Below are positions 25,199-34,282 of a stretch of DNA of 64,000 bases, in pieces. Each line of letters starts with the position of its first letter. Within the stretch, counting starts at the first letter, position 1. Under the pieces are notes generated by a model that did no database searches, was not told where the DNA came from, and saw only the letters and a list, made by a program, of their open reading frames with translations. The DNA is taken from the NCBI GenBank assembly GCA_947454105.1, contig CANGIP010000007.1:59663-123662 (forward strand), read 5' to 3'. The translations under genes were made by a program, and so were the position numbers. Source of the stretch: Actinomycetota bacterium. Its GTDB lineage: Bacteria; Actinomycetota; Acidimicrobiia; Acidimicrobiales; Ilumatobacteraceae.

Positions 25199-26414
25199 TC
25201 CTCAACGCTTAGCCGACCTTGCACGATTTCTTCGCTTGACCCGTGACGAAATCGAGTTACACATTCGTTTAACCGAAATCGGTGATCTCGCGATTCCTCA
25301 AGTTCATTCGAACCTGCAGCAATCTTTGACATTGCTTGACCGCCAAGAAACACGGGTGAGACAGATCTTGAACAGTTCATTTCTGAACTTGACCGATTCG
25401 TATTCGCTCTCTTTCAATTCCACCGCTTACTTACTCAATCGGTGGGTCGAACATCATCAAGCTTGGTGGTCTGATGCAACCCACGGTGAACCAACCAAAA
25501 TTGATGTTCTGTTGTCTAAAGTCGCATCAGACCCCGTTGACGCCGGCCGACTTATTGATTCAACAACCTTCTTGGCTCCGCTGATTTATGGATGTCACGA
25601 TCTCGGAACCCTGCGTTCTCTCTGGTTATCTGCCACCGATCCGCGAACAACATCTACATCCACCGCAGGAGATCGAATCAAACGATTTGTAGAAACGGCC
25701 TTTGATAAACAGGAATGGCGCACTGGTATAGCCCCAAGTTGGGTCGATATTCACGAGCAAAAACGACTCCGACACGAAATCCTTGATTTGCTCGGAGAAG
25801 TTATTGCTCCATGGCAATTACAGTTTTCCGGCCTTTCTTCCGAATGGAACTGGTCACGCGAGACGGGCGTTCACTTCCTCAAAAAGGTCAGCGAATCCGC
25901 AGGTGCTGCAGCCTCACTCTCACAAGAACTTGGGATGGCTTTGTATCGGAACCTTTCTGATCTTTCCGACAATGAGATTGAACGCCGTCAACGAATTGAT
26001 GCAATTGCATTCTCAGTTGGTGCGTCAACAGAACTACTACGCAACGCCAAGGTCCGACAAGCACAAATGGATTCCGATCATCTTTCTACCTTGCTATCAA
26101 TTCCAACGATGCTGCCCCTCAAGTTGCCATGGCCATCGTCATTAGTGATCGGCGAGACAAACTCATTTATCTTGCAACAATTCGACACAACATCAGAGAC
26201 GAAAAATTCGTCAGCCATTGAAATGCTGCAACAACGAAGTGCTCTATCTTCAATCGCTTACATGGCGGTACTCAATTCCGCTATTACATCTGGTCGTCTA
26301 GAAAACCCAAATGACGCGCCCTCATCAGAGTTACGCCTCGAACTTCAGCACACGGTTGACTCAATTGATAACTCAGCAACCCGCGGAGAAATACTCGCTG
26401 AAATAGTTGACTAA
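25179..26414 (+). CDS. Unrecognised large helical protein
   Basis: 411 residues from ATG 25179 (the frame opens at 25125, but the ATG at 25179 is the first with start-like context and overlaps the small upstream gene by 20 bp). No signal peptide or membrane helix is evident. The N-terminal 70 residues look helical (RLADLARFLRLTRDEIELH), followed by a segment around 130-190 (DPVDAGRLIDSTTFLAPLIY, then LSATDPR) that resembles the central part of actinobacterial proteins found with WXG100 partners. No catalytic motif such as HExxH is visible. The role is unknown. It is convergent with copCD. Confidence 0.6.
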   Translation: MSRLACDPQRLADLARFLRLTRDEIELHIRLTEIGDLAIPQVHSNLQQSLTLLDRQETRVRQILNSSFLNLTDSYSLSFNSTAYLLNRWVEHHQAWWSDATHGEPTKIDVLLSKVASDPVDAGRLIDSTTFLAPLIYGCHDLGTLRSLWLSATDPRTTSTSTAGDRIKRFVETAFDKQEWRTGIAPSWVDIHEQKRLRHEILDLLGEVIAPWQLQFSGLSSEWNWSRETGVHFLKKVSESAGAAASLSQELGMALYRNLSDLSDNEIERRQRIDAIAFSVGASTELLRNAKVRQAQMDSDHLSTLLSIPTMLPLKLPWPSSLVIGETNSFILQQFDTTSETKNSSAIEMLQQRSALSSIAYMAVLNSAITSGRLENPNDAPSSELRLELQHTVDSIDNSATRGEILAEIVD

Positions 26415-26441
26415 ATCCAATTGAAAGGCCAGTTACCCGCT

Positions 26442-28070
26442 TTATGAAATCGGAACATCCGTAGAAAAGCGCGTGCTAGACGACGGGTCTGGTTGAACCA
26501 AAATCTCAAGATTCCAAGTACCGGGAGTCAGTATGGATAGTGTGCCCACAAAATGATTGGGGCCAAGTTTTGAGATTGCGGCGGTAATCGTTGGGACTTC
26601 TGAGCCCGGCAATGTCAGTCGCATCGTCACATTGTCGACCGGCGACAAAGTTCCACTCGGAGTCGAAATCGTCACATGGATTTCGTTATTGCCGACACGA
26701 CCTGGCGTGACAGCGATACTGGCAATCATGTCTCCTTCAACAAGTTGCGTGCTAAAGACGGCATTGGCTGCTGTCACTTCCGGAGATTGCGAAAGCATTC
26801 CTGCGGTAACACCAAGTGCCAGCACCGCGATCAACACTTCAACGAGGACCACACGATGAATGGACGTACCTTCGCCTCGACGAATGAGCCAACGAGCGAA
26901 CGCACCGAGAGTCACTGCCGCCACAACAAGACATGATTTAACGAGTAAAGCCTGGCCCCATTTAGTTTGGGTGATATCACTCACCGCCGGGACCAAATGC
27001 CACATCTGCCAGAGACCCGTGAGTACTGCGATCGGAATAGCAAAAGTGGCCAAGCGCGAGAAGCGGTTCACGACAACATCGGCGTTGTTACTACTTAACA
27101 CTCCGCCAAAGGCCAAAATGGTTAGTCCACCGACCCACAAAATCACACTTGAGAGATGCAACGCATCGGCGAACACGGCAACACCCGATTGAGCTGAGGC
27201 ACTTGGATGTCCAGACGCCGACAACGTCAGTACAATTCCTACACCTACCAGTAATGTTGTTGAGCGCCACCACGATGTTAAGGAGCGTTCAAAATGCCCT
27301 CGCAGTGATAAAACGAGCACCAACAATGCAACTAGTAAGAGCTCACGAACGACCAATGCTTTGCCAAGACGCGTCGCATATACGTCAGACCACAGCGCTG
27401 TATTAAAACAATCAGACCATTTGCCAGCGATGGTGTACGGACCTTGGGTCAGAAAAAGTATGACTGCGCTGACTACTGCAGATAACCAGCCGATTCCGAT
27501 AAAGAGTGGGATTCGACGAGAGTGAATCGAGCCGGCAGCGGCCATTGCAAGACAGCCAAGCACGAGGCACAAGCCAATAAAGCCGAGAAACTTTGCAATG
27601 CCCATCAACCACGAAAGTCCGGTCGGTCCATTTTGACCAGACAACACATTGGCAATGAGATCACTCGTCGCAACGATCGGCGCCGAAGATCCGATCTGGA
27701 ATGTATAAGCGCCCTCTACGGCGTGACCATCATTAGAGACAGCACGCCAAGCAACAACGTAGAGACCATCAGGAATTGCTGGAACATCTCCAGCAACCAA
27801 AACCGAAGGGTCATCAGGCGATACCAAAGCCTCGCCCAACACAATGCGTTGACCTTCTTGGTTGTAGATCTCAATTGAACGAGCAACAGGTGTTACTGGT
27901 TCATTGAAATCAAGACGGATTTCACTCGGAGCAGATTCAAGAACTGCCGAAGGAGCAGGTGATGATGTATCTAACTGAGCATGGGCAGAAACCGGAGAAG
28001 CCCAAGCGATTGAAGCGACTACCGCAATCGCAATAAACCATGACTTACGAATTTTTCTCACGAATGTCAT
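26442..28070 (-). CDS. CopC-CopD fusion copper-resistance protein
   Basis: 542 residues. A signal peptide ends before HAQLDTSS, leaving an N-terminal His that starts a CopC copper-binding domain (about 29-128: VLESAPSEIRLDFNEPVTPV, then NDGHAVEGAYTFQIG with a second His). It is followed by a CopD membrane region with about eight helices and a C-terminal extracellular beta-domain (about 440-542, VTPGRVGNNEIHVTISTPSG) of the FixH/YtkA type. CopCD-type proteins bind and import copper at the membrane. The start overlaps the MDMPI stop by 4 bp (ATGA), so the two are coupled. No copper regulator is seen nearby. Confidence 0.9.
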   Translation of the reverse strand: MTFVRKIRKSWFIAIAVVASIAWASPVSAHAQLDTSSPAPSAVLESAPSEIRLDFNEPVTPVARSIEIYNQEGQRIVLGEALVSPDDPSVLVAGDVPAIPDGLYVVAWRAVSNDGHAVEGAYTFQIGSSAPIVATSDLIANVLSGQNGPTGLSWLMGIAKFLGFIGLCLVLGCLAMAAAGSIHSRRIPLFIGIGWLSAVVSAVILFLTQGPYTIAGKWSDCFNTALWSDVYATRLGKALVVRELLLVALLVLVLSLRGHFERSLTSWWRSTTLLVGVGIVLTLSASGHPSASAQSGVAVFADALHLSSVILWVGGLTILAFGGVLSSNNADVVVNRFSRLATFAIPIAVLTGLWQMWHLVPAVSDITQTKWGQALLVKSCLVVAAVTLGAFARWLIRRGEGTSIHRVVLVEVLIAVLALGVTAGMLSQSPEVTAANAVFSTQLVEGDMIASIAVTPGRVGNNEIHVTISTPSGTLSPVDNVTMRLTLPGSEVPTITAAISKLGPNHFVGTLSILTPGTWNLEILVQPDPSSSTRFSTDVPIS

Positions 28071-28744
28071 CCCATCAATCCAGCTGGCGCAAGCCCGTCA
28101 ATAGTTACGCGACCCATCAACCAACCCAAACGCACTGTAGGCGACTGAGTGCGTATTTCCCGAGGAAGATCGGTCAGCCCCATTGAGCCACGGGACTTCC
28201 ATTGCATCGTCATGACCGGCAAATCGTGTCGCACATAGTCCAATGACCATGAGTCGGGACCGGAGCACTTAATTTCGGCCAACCCAAGGTCTCCCATATG
28301 AACTTCGACTTCGCGCCAACGTCGTAAAGGCAAATCAGTCACGCGAACTTCTATGCCTGACACCATACGCGCCGAACCAAACCAGCCTTCGCGAGCCGAT
28401 GCAATTGCACCTTCGAGCGCATAGATCGAACGGCGCACATCAGCGACAAGTTCATCAGCCGTTCGCGATGCTGCCCCATCAATTGCCGCAACTCGCGCTG
28501 CAAAGCCACCTTCGTATTGATCGACAACTTCGCCTAATTCGGCGGCAAGAAAAAGACGAGTGATGCTGTCTCCCTGTTGAGCAATATGAGCGAGCACATG
28601 ACCAACAGTCCAGTCGGATAAAAGCGATGACCGTGCCACCATTTCATTAGTCAAACCCCCGAGTCGCTCCAAGAGCAACTGGTGCGATGCCGCAAGGCCT
28701 TCGACTTGTCGATTGATGGTCTTCGCATCAAAGGAATTTTCCAC
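28067..28744 (-). CDS. Mycothiol-dependent maleylpyruvate isomerase-like (DinB/MDMPI) enzyme
   Basis: 225 residues. The DinB-type metal site is visible: His in WTVGHVLAHIAQQGD (about 46-60) and Glu/His in RWREVEVHMGDLGLAE (about 142-157), the MDMPI consensus. These enzymes use mycothiol as thiol cofactor in detoxification or isomerisation; the substrate is unknown. Mycothiol is restricted to actinobacteria, which supports the phylum assignment. The start is GTG 28744, 7 nt after a TACGGT -10 box. It is first in a two-gene operon with copCD. Confidence 0.82.
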   Translation of the reverse strand: MENSFDAKTINRQVEGLAASHQLLLERLGGLTNEMVARSSLLSDWTVGHVLAHIAQQGDSITRLFLAAELGEVVDQYEGGFAARVAAIDGAASRTADELVADVRRSIYALEGAIASAREGWFGSARMVSGIEVRVTDLPLRRWREVEVHMGDLGLAEIKCSGPDSWSLDYVRHDLPVMTMQWKSRGSMGLTDLPREIRTQSPTVRLGWLMGRVTIDGLAPAGLMG

Positions 28745-28751
28745 AACTCAA

Positions 28752-28757
28752 ACCGTA
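28752..28757 (-). promoter_or_regulatory. -10 box TACGGT of the MDMPI-copCD operon
   Basis: TACGGT, 7 nt, GTG at 28744 on the minus strand. Confidence 0.5.
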
Positions 28758-28771
28758 GTCGTCAACCAACG

Positions 28772-28820
28772 ATTCTGGTGTTGTTTAAGTTGGCCATACC
28801 AACAGAAATGACACCAGAAT
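28772..28820 (-). terminator. Hairpin after btuD
   Basis: Perfect outer arms ATTCTGGTGT/ACACCAGAAT (10 bp) enclose an inner stem GTTGG/CCAAC. It starts just after the btuD stop, so it probably ends the transporter transcript, though no U-run follows. It lies beside the MDMPI promoter. Confidence 0.5.
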
Positions 28821-29606
28821 TTAGGCTAACGGCACGGTTCTTCGTGGTACGACGACCACAGTTCCGTCGGGTTCGTGATGGACGATCACAGAGACTCCGT
28901 AGAACTCCGACAAAGTCTCGGCTTTCAACACTTGTTCGGCCGGTCCTGTCGCAACGCAATGACCCTGATGAAGAAGTGCCAAGCGATCGCTATATACACC
29001 AGCAAGCGTGAGATCGTGCATCGCTGAGACAACAGTAAATCCGTGCTCACGTCGCAAACTGTCGACCAATTCAAGCGCTTGTTGTTGATGCCCAATGTCT
29101 AAAGCACTCGTTGGTTCGTCCAAAAGCATGATGGGAGCCTCTTGAGCAAGAGCACGCGCAATCACCAAACGTTGTCGTTCACCACCCGACAATGTTCCGA
29201 GCCGACGATCGGCGAATTCTTCAAGATCGAGTCGTTCAATGACTCGGGCGACCATCATTCGGTCATGCTTCGATTCATTTCCGAAATATCCGACGTATGG
29301 GTTACGTCCAAGTAATACATATTCGGCTGCGGTCATGTCATCAGGCATTGCTGGAGATTGTGGAACATGAGCCACTAATGCCGCGCGTCGACGAGCAGAT
29401 CGCAAATTCAACGGCGAACCATCGACCAAAATTCCACCCTCGTGTTTGACAAGGCCCGCAGCCGAGCGCAACAACGATGATTTACCGGCACCATTAGGGC
29501 CAATGAGACACAACCACTCGCCTGGGCGAACGGTGTCGGTGAATCCTTGAACTGCAACTGATGATCCATACTTCACAGATACGTCAACAAATGCCAGTGA
29601 TGTCAT
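28821..29606 (-). CDS. btuD: ABC transporter ATPase, BtuD/FecE type
   Basis: 261 residues. Walker A GPNGAGKSSLLRSAAGL, Q-loop VAHVPQSP, signature LSGGERQRLVIARALAQ, and Walker B IMLLDEPTSALD are all present, with a C-terminal region usual for vitamin B12 or Fe-siderophore ATPases. It overlaps btuC by 4 bp. The B12 assignment is by the cobalamin riboswitch ahead of the operon, not from this sequence. Confidence 0.85.
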   Translation of the reverse strand: MTSLAFVDVSVKYGSSVAVQGFTDTVRPGEWLCLIGPNGAGKSSLLRSAAGLVKHEGGILVDGSPLNLRSARRRAALVAHVPQSPAMPDDMTAAEYVLLGRNPYVGYFGNESKHDRMMVARVIERLDLEEFADRRLGTLSGGERQRLVIARALAQEAPIMLLDEPTSALDIGHQQQALELVDSLRREHGFTVVSAMHDLTLAGVYSDRLALLHQGHCVATGPAEQVLKAETLSEFYGVSVIVHHEPDGTVVVVPRRTVPLA

Positions 29607-30655
29607 CTCGATGCTCCTTGACGAGAACGTAAAACGATAATGAAAAAGGGTGCGCCCAAAAATGCTGTGACTACTCCTATTGGGGTCTCTGCTGGATCGG
29701 ACAAAATTCGTCCCGGAATGTCAGCAACGATCAAAAATGCTGCACCGAGAATTACGGTGAGCGGCAAGATTCGGCGATAACTCGATCCGGCAAGCAGTCG
29801 AACTAAATGAGGAACAACAATTCCGACAAAACCAATAAGTCCGCTCACACTCACGACTGCCGCAGTTCCTAATGTTGCAGCGATCACAACTGTCAATCGA
29901 ATTCGATCAACACGTGCACCTAGTGACTGCGCTTCATCATCGCCAACTCGCAATACATCAAGTAGCCGGCGATGCCATAACAAAACCCCGGTACTCACAA
30001 CGACGTACGGCAGAACCAAACGAACGTCGTGCCACGTGGCAGTCGATAAGCGACCAAGAATCCAGCTGTACACCTGTCGCACCACATCGGTGTTCTTTTG
30101 CAGCATGAAGGTTTGTATCGCGGTTGCTAGTGATGTCACTGCGACACCTGCAAGAACGAGGGTCGCTGACGATTTTGCTGCACCAAAAGCCGCACCAACC
30201 GAATAGGTGATCATCACGGCAATGAGTCCGCCAACAAAAGCCGCAATGGGCAATGGATCAATGGGCCACGATGAACTACTTGCTCGCCCAGCAACAATGA
30301 TCACTGTTGCTCCAAGACCAGCACCAGCCGCAACACCCAACAGATACGGGTCTACCAACGGATTACGAAAAACTCCTTGATACGACGCCCCCGCGATTGA
30401 GAGCATGGAGCCCACAATGCCTGCGAGGACAACTCGCGGCATGCGAATTTGCCACAGCACCGTGCTCTGAAGTTGTGTCGCACCCGTCTTGATATGAATA
30501 AACGGCAAGTGATTCAACAATTCAGCAGGTACTCGCCACCACGCTGGACCGGCAGGCCCGACCATGGCACCGAACAAGAACGCGACTGCCAACATGATGC
30601 ATGCCACGGGCATCCACCATGATCTTTCGGAATCGCGAACTTGATCGGCCAACAT
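29603..30655 (-). CDS. btuC: FecCD/BtuC-type permease
   Basis: 350 residues with about 9-10 membrane helices. Motifs of the BtuC/FecCD family: LWQIRMPRVVLAGIVGSMLS, GASYQGVFRNPLVDPYLLGV, and FVGIVVPHLVRLLAGSSYRR. It forms the membrane channel of a vitamin B12 (or siderophore) importer. Start ATG 30655 follows the btuF stop at 30662 by 6 nt. Family length normal. Confidence 0.85.
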   Translation of the reverse strand: MLADQVRDSERSWWMPVACIMLAVAFLFGAMVGPAGPAWWRVPAELLNHLPFIHIKTGATQLQSTVLWQIRMPRVVLAGIVGSMLSIAGASYQGVFRNPLVDPYLLGVAAGAGLGATVIIVAGRASSSSWPIDPLPIAAFVGGLIAVMITYSVGAAFGAAKSSATLVLAGVAVTSLATAIQTFMLQKNTDVVRQVYSWILGRLSTATWHDVRLVLPYVVVSTGVLLWHRRLLDVLRVGDDEAQSLGARVDRIRLTVVIAATLGTAAVVSVSGLIGFVGIVVPHLVRLLAGSSYRRILPLTVILGAAFLIVADIPGRILSDPAETPIGVVTAFLGAPFFIIVLRSRQGASR

Positions 30656-30661
30656 ATTATT

Positions 30662-31618
30662 TCAGCCTTGGCTTTTCACAAATGCGCTCAGCCCGTCAGC
30701 GACTGCTTGAACGTACTCAACAAGACGCGGCCCCCAACGTGATGCGATGTCATCGTCGAGCGAAACAACATTCCCTGACACAACCGCCGACAAATCAGAC
30801 CAACCCGGGCGGGCTGCAACTTTTTCGGCGGTGGCACCACAACAATTCACATCGGCCAAGAAAATGATATTCGGGTCTTGACTGACGATGAACTCAGCCG
30901 AAAGTTGCGGATAATCGGTATCACCTTCAGTCGCATCGGCGATATTTCGCATGCCGAAGAGTTCGTAAATCGAACCGATGAAGGTATTGCCCGTCACCGA
31001 GTAATAGGTGTCGTCAAGTTCGTGGTAATAGGTAACGGGTGTTGCAGGTGCTTTGATTTCAGCAACGATTCCAGCAATATCATCCTTCATTTTTTGCGTG
31101 ACATTTTGAGCCTCATCGCTATGCCCCACGACTTTTCCGAGATCATCGATCTGCTGGTAAGCCTCTTCGAGCGTCAACGGCGCTGGACTCACCCATGACT
31201 TGATACCAATCGCCGAAAGCTGCTCGGCTAATCCACTGAAGTCATCACCGATCACAACAAGATCTGGTTCCAAAGCGGAGATCGCTTCAACATTGGGTTC
31301 GTACGCCGAGATTTCAGTTAAGACTGCTGCAGATTCTGCGGGGTAATTCGACATTGAATCAACCGCGACTACCTGATCGCCAGCACCAATCGCATACAAG
31401 ATTTCTGTATGGGTTGGCGAGAGCGAGATGATGCGTTGTGGAGAATCACCTGCGACATCAGTTGACATCGGCGCTTCGGTCGCGACGCTGGCTGTTGAAT
31501 CAGTTTTGTCATTGCCGCACGCCGCTAATAGCGATGTGAGGGCGATCAACGATCCAATCAGAACACGACGCGTGGGCTTACGTGTCGGTTTAATGGCACT
31601 TATTAGGTTTGCTTTCAT
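30662..31618 (-). CDS. btuF: Cobalamin-type substrate-binding lipoprotein
   Basis: 318 residues. A lipoprotein signal peptide ends at Cys34 (SLLAAC). The mature part is a BtuF/FhuD-type binding protein: RIISLSPTHTEILYAIGAGD, then YEPNVEAISALEPDLVV, and FLADVNCCGATAEK near the end. The frame opens at 31711, but the ATG at 31618 is chosen because a GGAGGA ribosome-binding site lies just before it, and that SD is caught in a riboswitch hairpin. It is first in btuF-btuC-btuD. Confidence 0.85.
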   Translation of the reverse strand: MKANLISAIKPTRKPTRRVLIGSLIALTSLLAACGNDKTDSTASVATEAPMSTDVAGDSPQRIISLSPTHTEILYAIGAGDQVVAVDSMSNYPAESAAVLTEISAYEPNVEAISALEPDLVVIGDDFSGLAEQLSAIGIKSWVSPAPLTLEEAYQQIDDLGKVVGHSDEAQNVTQKMKDDIAGIVAEIKAPATPVTYYHELDDTYYSVTGNTFIGSIYELFGMRNIADATEGDTDYPQLSAEFIVSQDPNIIFLADVNCCGATAEKVAARPGWSDLSAVVSGNVVSLDDDIASRWGPRLVEYVQAVADGLSAFVKSQG

Positions 31619-31622
31619 TGAA

Positions 31623-31647
31623 GCTTCCTCCATTGCTTTGAGGAAGC
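31623..31647 (-). promoter_or_regulatory. SD-sequestering hairpin before btuF
   Basis: On the minus strand GCTTCCTC (31647-31640) pairs with GAGGAAGC (31630-31623), 8 bp around a 9-nt loop. The second arm contains the btuF Shine-Dalgarno sequence, so it is the likely expression platform of the riboswitch: folding blocks translation. Confidence 0.7.
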
Positions 31648-31689
31648 AAGAGGAGTGCGAGGACGGCGAACCATTCCTGCGCGATCCGC

Positions 31690-31835
31690 CCTTGCCTCGA
31701 GGGTTGGTCATCGCATACAGATCAGGCGACCGGACTCGGTAGCAAAACTTGCGTTCGCTACACCACCGTTGCGGGACAGTGCCGGGATCTCACCGGACTT
31801 CGCTGTTTTCTGTACGTGTCAACTATTGCCGACGC
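31690..31835 (-). promoter_or_regulatory. Cobalamin riboswitch
   Basis: Minus-strand RNA from about 31835 carries AGTCCGGTGAGATCCCGG, then CACTGTCCCGCAACGG (the conserved core), a stem GTAGCGAACGC..GCTAC, and GAGTCCGGTCGCCTGATCTG. These match the adenosylcobalamin riboswitch of actinobacteria in order. Exact 5' and 3' ends are approximate. It lies before btuF-btuC-btuD and would lower their translation when B12 is present. Confidence 0.9.
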
Positions 31836-31839
31836 ATTG

Positions 31840-31845
31840 AAACTA
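31840..31845 (-). promoter_or_regulatory. -10 box TAGTTT ahead of the cobalamin riboswitch
   Basis: TAGTTT on the minus strand would start RNA near 31833, at the 5' edge of the riboswitch. Confidence 0.35.
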
Positions 31846-31890
31846 ACACACGACTTACCCGTGCTCAACCATTGAAATTACGAGTTGAAG

Positions 31891-33105
31891 TTATGAACGC
31901 GCGACCAAGTCGGCGATACGACGGATTCCTTCTTCAAGATCGGCATCGCCGAGCGCAAAAGAGAAACGTGCGTAACCAGATGTTCCGAACGCTTCGCCCG
32001 GAACAATTGCCACTTTTACCTCAGACAAAATAATGTCGGCGAGTTCCATGCTGTTATTGGCGGTCTTGCCGTTAAACGTCTTACCGATTAATCCGCTCAC
32101 GTTCGGGTAGCAGTAGAACGCACCTTCTGGTTCAAGACAGGTAATGCCAGGAATTTCGTTCAACATGCGATGCATCGTGCGACCACGTCGTTCGAACGCG
32201 TCGCGCATCATTGATACCGCCGACAGGTCGCCAGCAACTGCAGCAAGTGCCGCTGCTTGTGCAACGTTGTTGACATTTGATGTGGCATGGCTCTGGAAGT
32301 TGATTGAAGCCTTCATCACATCTGCTGGTCCGATCATCCAGCCAACGCGCCAACCAGTCATTGCATAGGTCTTGGCAACACCATTCACAATGAGACACTG
32401 ATTTGCCAACTCCGGAACAAGCGTCGGCATGCTCGTGAATTTGTGTTGACCGTACGTGAGGTGTTCATAAATTTCGTCAGTGATCACCCAGATGCCGCGT
32501 GACACCGCCCATTCACCAATGGCCTTGACTTCTTCTGGTGGATACACCGAACCCGAGGGGTTATCAGGAGATACAAACAACAAAACTTTGGTGCGCTTCG
32601 TCAGCGCTTTTTCAAGTTGTTCAACAGTGACACGGAATCCGGTTTCTTCAGTGGTATCGACAACTACTGGTACTCCCCCAGCCAAAGTGACTGCCTCGGG
32701 ATATGTGGTCCAATATGGCGCAGGCACGATGACTTCGTCGCCTGGATCGCACAGCGCTGCGAATGCAGTAAACACTGCGTGCTTGCCACCGTTTGTGACA
32801 AGCACTTGATTGGCCGTGGTTTGAAAGCCACTGTCACGCAAGGTCTTGGCAGCAATCGCTTCACGTAATTCGGGAAGTCCGGCCGCTGGCGTGTAGCGAT
32901 GCATCTTCGGGTCGCGACAAGCCTTGACGGCTGCCTCAACGATGTGCTCCGGAGTCGGGAAGTCGGGCTCGCCAGCACCGAAACCGATGACGTTTTCGCC
33001 AGCTGCTTTGAGGGCCTTGGCTTTGGCGTCAACGGCCAATGTGGCCGATTCAGCGATGGCGGCGAGACGAGAAGATGTGCGCTTACTTTGGGGAGACGAA
33101 CTCAT
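31891..33105 (-). CDS. aspC: Aspartate aminotransferase (class I PLP aminotransferase)
   Basis: 404 residues. Transfers the amino group between aspartate and 2-oxoglutarate. [53 protein letters not shown], and [12 protein letters not shown] are family motifs; the PLP lysine is in [17 protein letters not shown]. Length is normal. A TAGCAT -10 box lies 7 nt before the ATG, and it overlaps the promoter of serC on the opposite strand. Specificity for aspartate over other amino acids is inferred by resemblance. Confidence 0.92.
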   Translation of the reverse strand: MSSSPQSKRTSSRLAAIAESATLAVDAKAKALKAAGENVIGFGAGEPDFPTPEHIVEAAVKACRDPKMHRYTPAAGLPELREAIAAKTLRDSGFQTTANQVLVTNGGKHAVFTAFAALCDPGDEVIVPAPYWTTYPEAVTLAGGVPVVVDTTEETGFRVTVEQLEKALTKRTKVLLFVSPDNPSGSVYPPEEVKAIGEWAVSRGIWVITDEIYEHLTYGQHKFTSMPTLVPELANQCLIVNGVAKTYAMTGWRVGWMIGPADVMKASINFQSHATSNVNNVAQAAALAAVAGDLSAVSMMRDAFERRGRTMHRMLNEIPGITCLEPEGAFYCYPNVSGLIGKTFNGKTANNSMELADIILSEVKVAIVPGEAFGTSGYARFSFALGDADLEEGIRRIADLVARS

Positions 33106-33111
33106 GCCTGC

Positions 33112-33118
33112 AATGCTA
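33112..33118. promoter_or_regulatory. Overlapping divergent -10 boxes (aspC / serC)
   Basis: The minus strand has TAGCAT (33113-33118), 7 nt from the aspC ATG. The plus strand has AATGCT (33112-33117), 6 nt from the serC GTG. Only 18 bp separate the two start codons. Confidence 0.45.
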
Positions 33119-33123
33119 AGACA

Positions 33124-34272
33124 GTGAGCACTACTGACCCCCGATCAATTCGTATTTCTTCCAATCTTTTGCCAGCCGACGGTCGCTTCGGTTGCGGACC
33201 TTCAAAGGTACGGCCCGAACAGATGGCAGCCCTTGCTGCGGCGGGGCCAGCCCTCATGGGCACGTCGCACCGCCAGGCGCCGGTCAAAAATCTCGTCGGA
33301 TCAGTTCGTTCTGGCTTGTTCCAATTATTTGGATTGCCCGATGACTGGGAGATCGTTCTTGGCAACGGTGGCTCAACCGTGTTTTGGGATGTCGCGACCT
33401 TTGGATTGGTAGAAAATCGCAGTCAGCACTTGGTGTTCGGCGAGTTCTCATCAAAGTTTGCCGAAGCCGTTGCTGCAGCGCCACATTTGGGCGAACCGAC
33501 GGTGGTGAAGACCGACCCCGGCACACACCCAACCGCAACTGCCGAGGCGGGTATCGACACGTACGCGTTGACACACAACGAAACATCGACGGGCGTGATG
33601 ATGCCTCTCGTGCGCCCGAGCGGTAGAGACGATGCATTGGTCGTCGTTGATGCAACTTCTGCTGCTGGCGGATTGCTTTGGAACCCTGCCGAAGTTGATG
33701 TGTACTACTTCGCCCCGCAAAAGTGTTTTGCCTCAGACGGTGGATTGTGGTTCGCCGCTTGTTCACCGCGTGCTCTCGAGCGGATTGAAAAGATTTCTGC
33801 GTCAAAGCGTTGGATCCCGGCTTCGCTCGATCTCAAGATTGCTCTCGATAACAGCAAAGCGAATCAGACGTACAACACTCCGGCACTTGGCACTTTGGTC
33901 ATGCTTGATGCGCAAGTGAAGTGGATGAACGAAATTGGTGGGTTGAGCGCATGCAACGCCCGCTCAGCCAAGTCTTCGTCAACCTTGTATTCATGGGCCG
34001 AATCTCGCGCCTGGGCAAGCCCATTTGTGAGCAACCCGGCACAACGTTCGCAGGTCGTCGGCACAATCGATATCGCTTCGCCAGCCGACGGTGGAGTCGA
34101 CGCAAACGATATTTGTGCAGCATTACGGGCCAATGGGGTCGTCGACACCGACAGTTACCGCAAGCTTGGGCGCAACCAGTTGCGAGTTGGCATGTTCCCA
34201 GCGATCGATCCTGAAGATGTTCAGGCATTGACTGCCTGCATTGACGTTGTGGTTGAGGCATTGCGCGGGTGA
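33124..34272 (+). CDS. serC: Phosphoserine aminotransferase
   Basis: 382 residues. Makes 3-phosphoserine from 3-phosphohydroxypyruvate. The product begins with [15 protein letters not shown] (about 19-33), has [16 protein letters not shown] and [12 protein letters not shown], and the PLP lysine in [12 protein letters not shown], the actinobacterial SerC variant. The frame is open far upstream, but that part lies inside aspC on the other strand; GTG at 33124 gives the normal N-terminus and a -10-like AATGCT 6 nt upstream. Adjacent to a PAC2 gene. Confidence 0.92.
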   Translation: MSTTDPRSIRISSNLLPADGRFGCGPSKVRPEQMAALAAAGPALMGTSHRQAPVKNLVGSVRSGLFQLFGLPDDWEIVLGNGGSTVFWDVATFGLVENRSQHLVFGEFSSKFAEAVAAAPHLGEPTVVKTDPGTHPTATAEAGIDTYALTHNETSTGVMMPLVRPSGRDDALVVVDATSAAGGLLWNPAEVDVYYFAPQKCFASDGGLWFAACSPRALERIEKISASKRWIPASLDLKIALDNSKANQTYNTPALGTLVMLDAQVKWMNEIGGLSACNARSAKSSSTLYSWAESRAWASPFVSNPAQRSQVVGTIDIASPADGGVDANDICAALRANGVVDTDSYRKLGRNQLRVGMFPAIDPEDVQALTACIDVVVEALRG

Positions 34273-34282
34273 GACTCTAGGA

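Noticed and set aside
32899..33123. Upstream extension of the serC frame
   Set aside because: Overlaps aspC on the opposite strand, and SerC sequence begins only after 33124.
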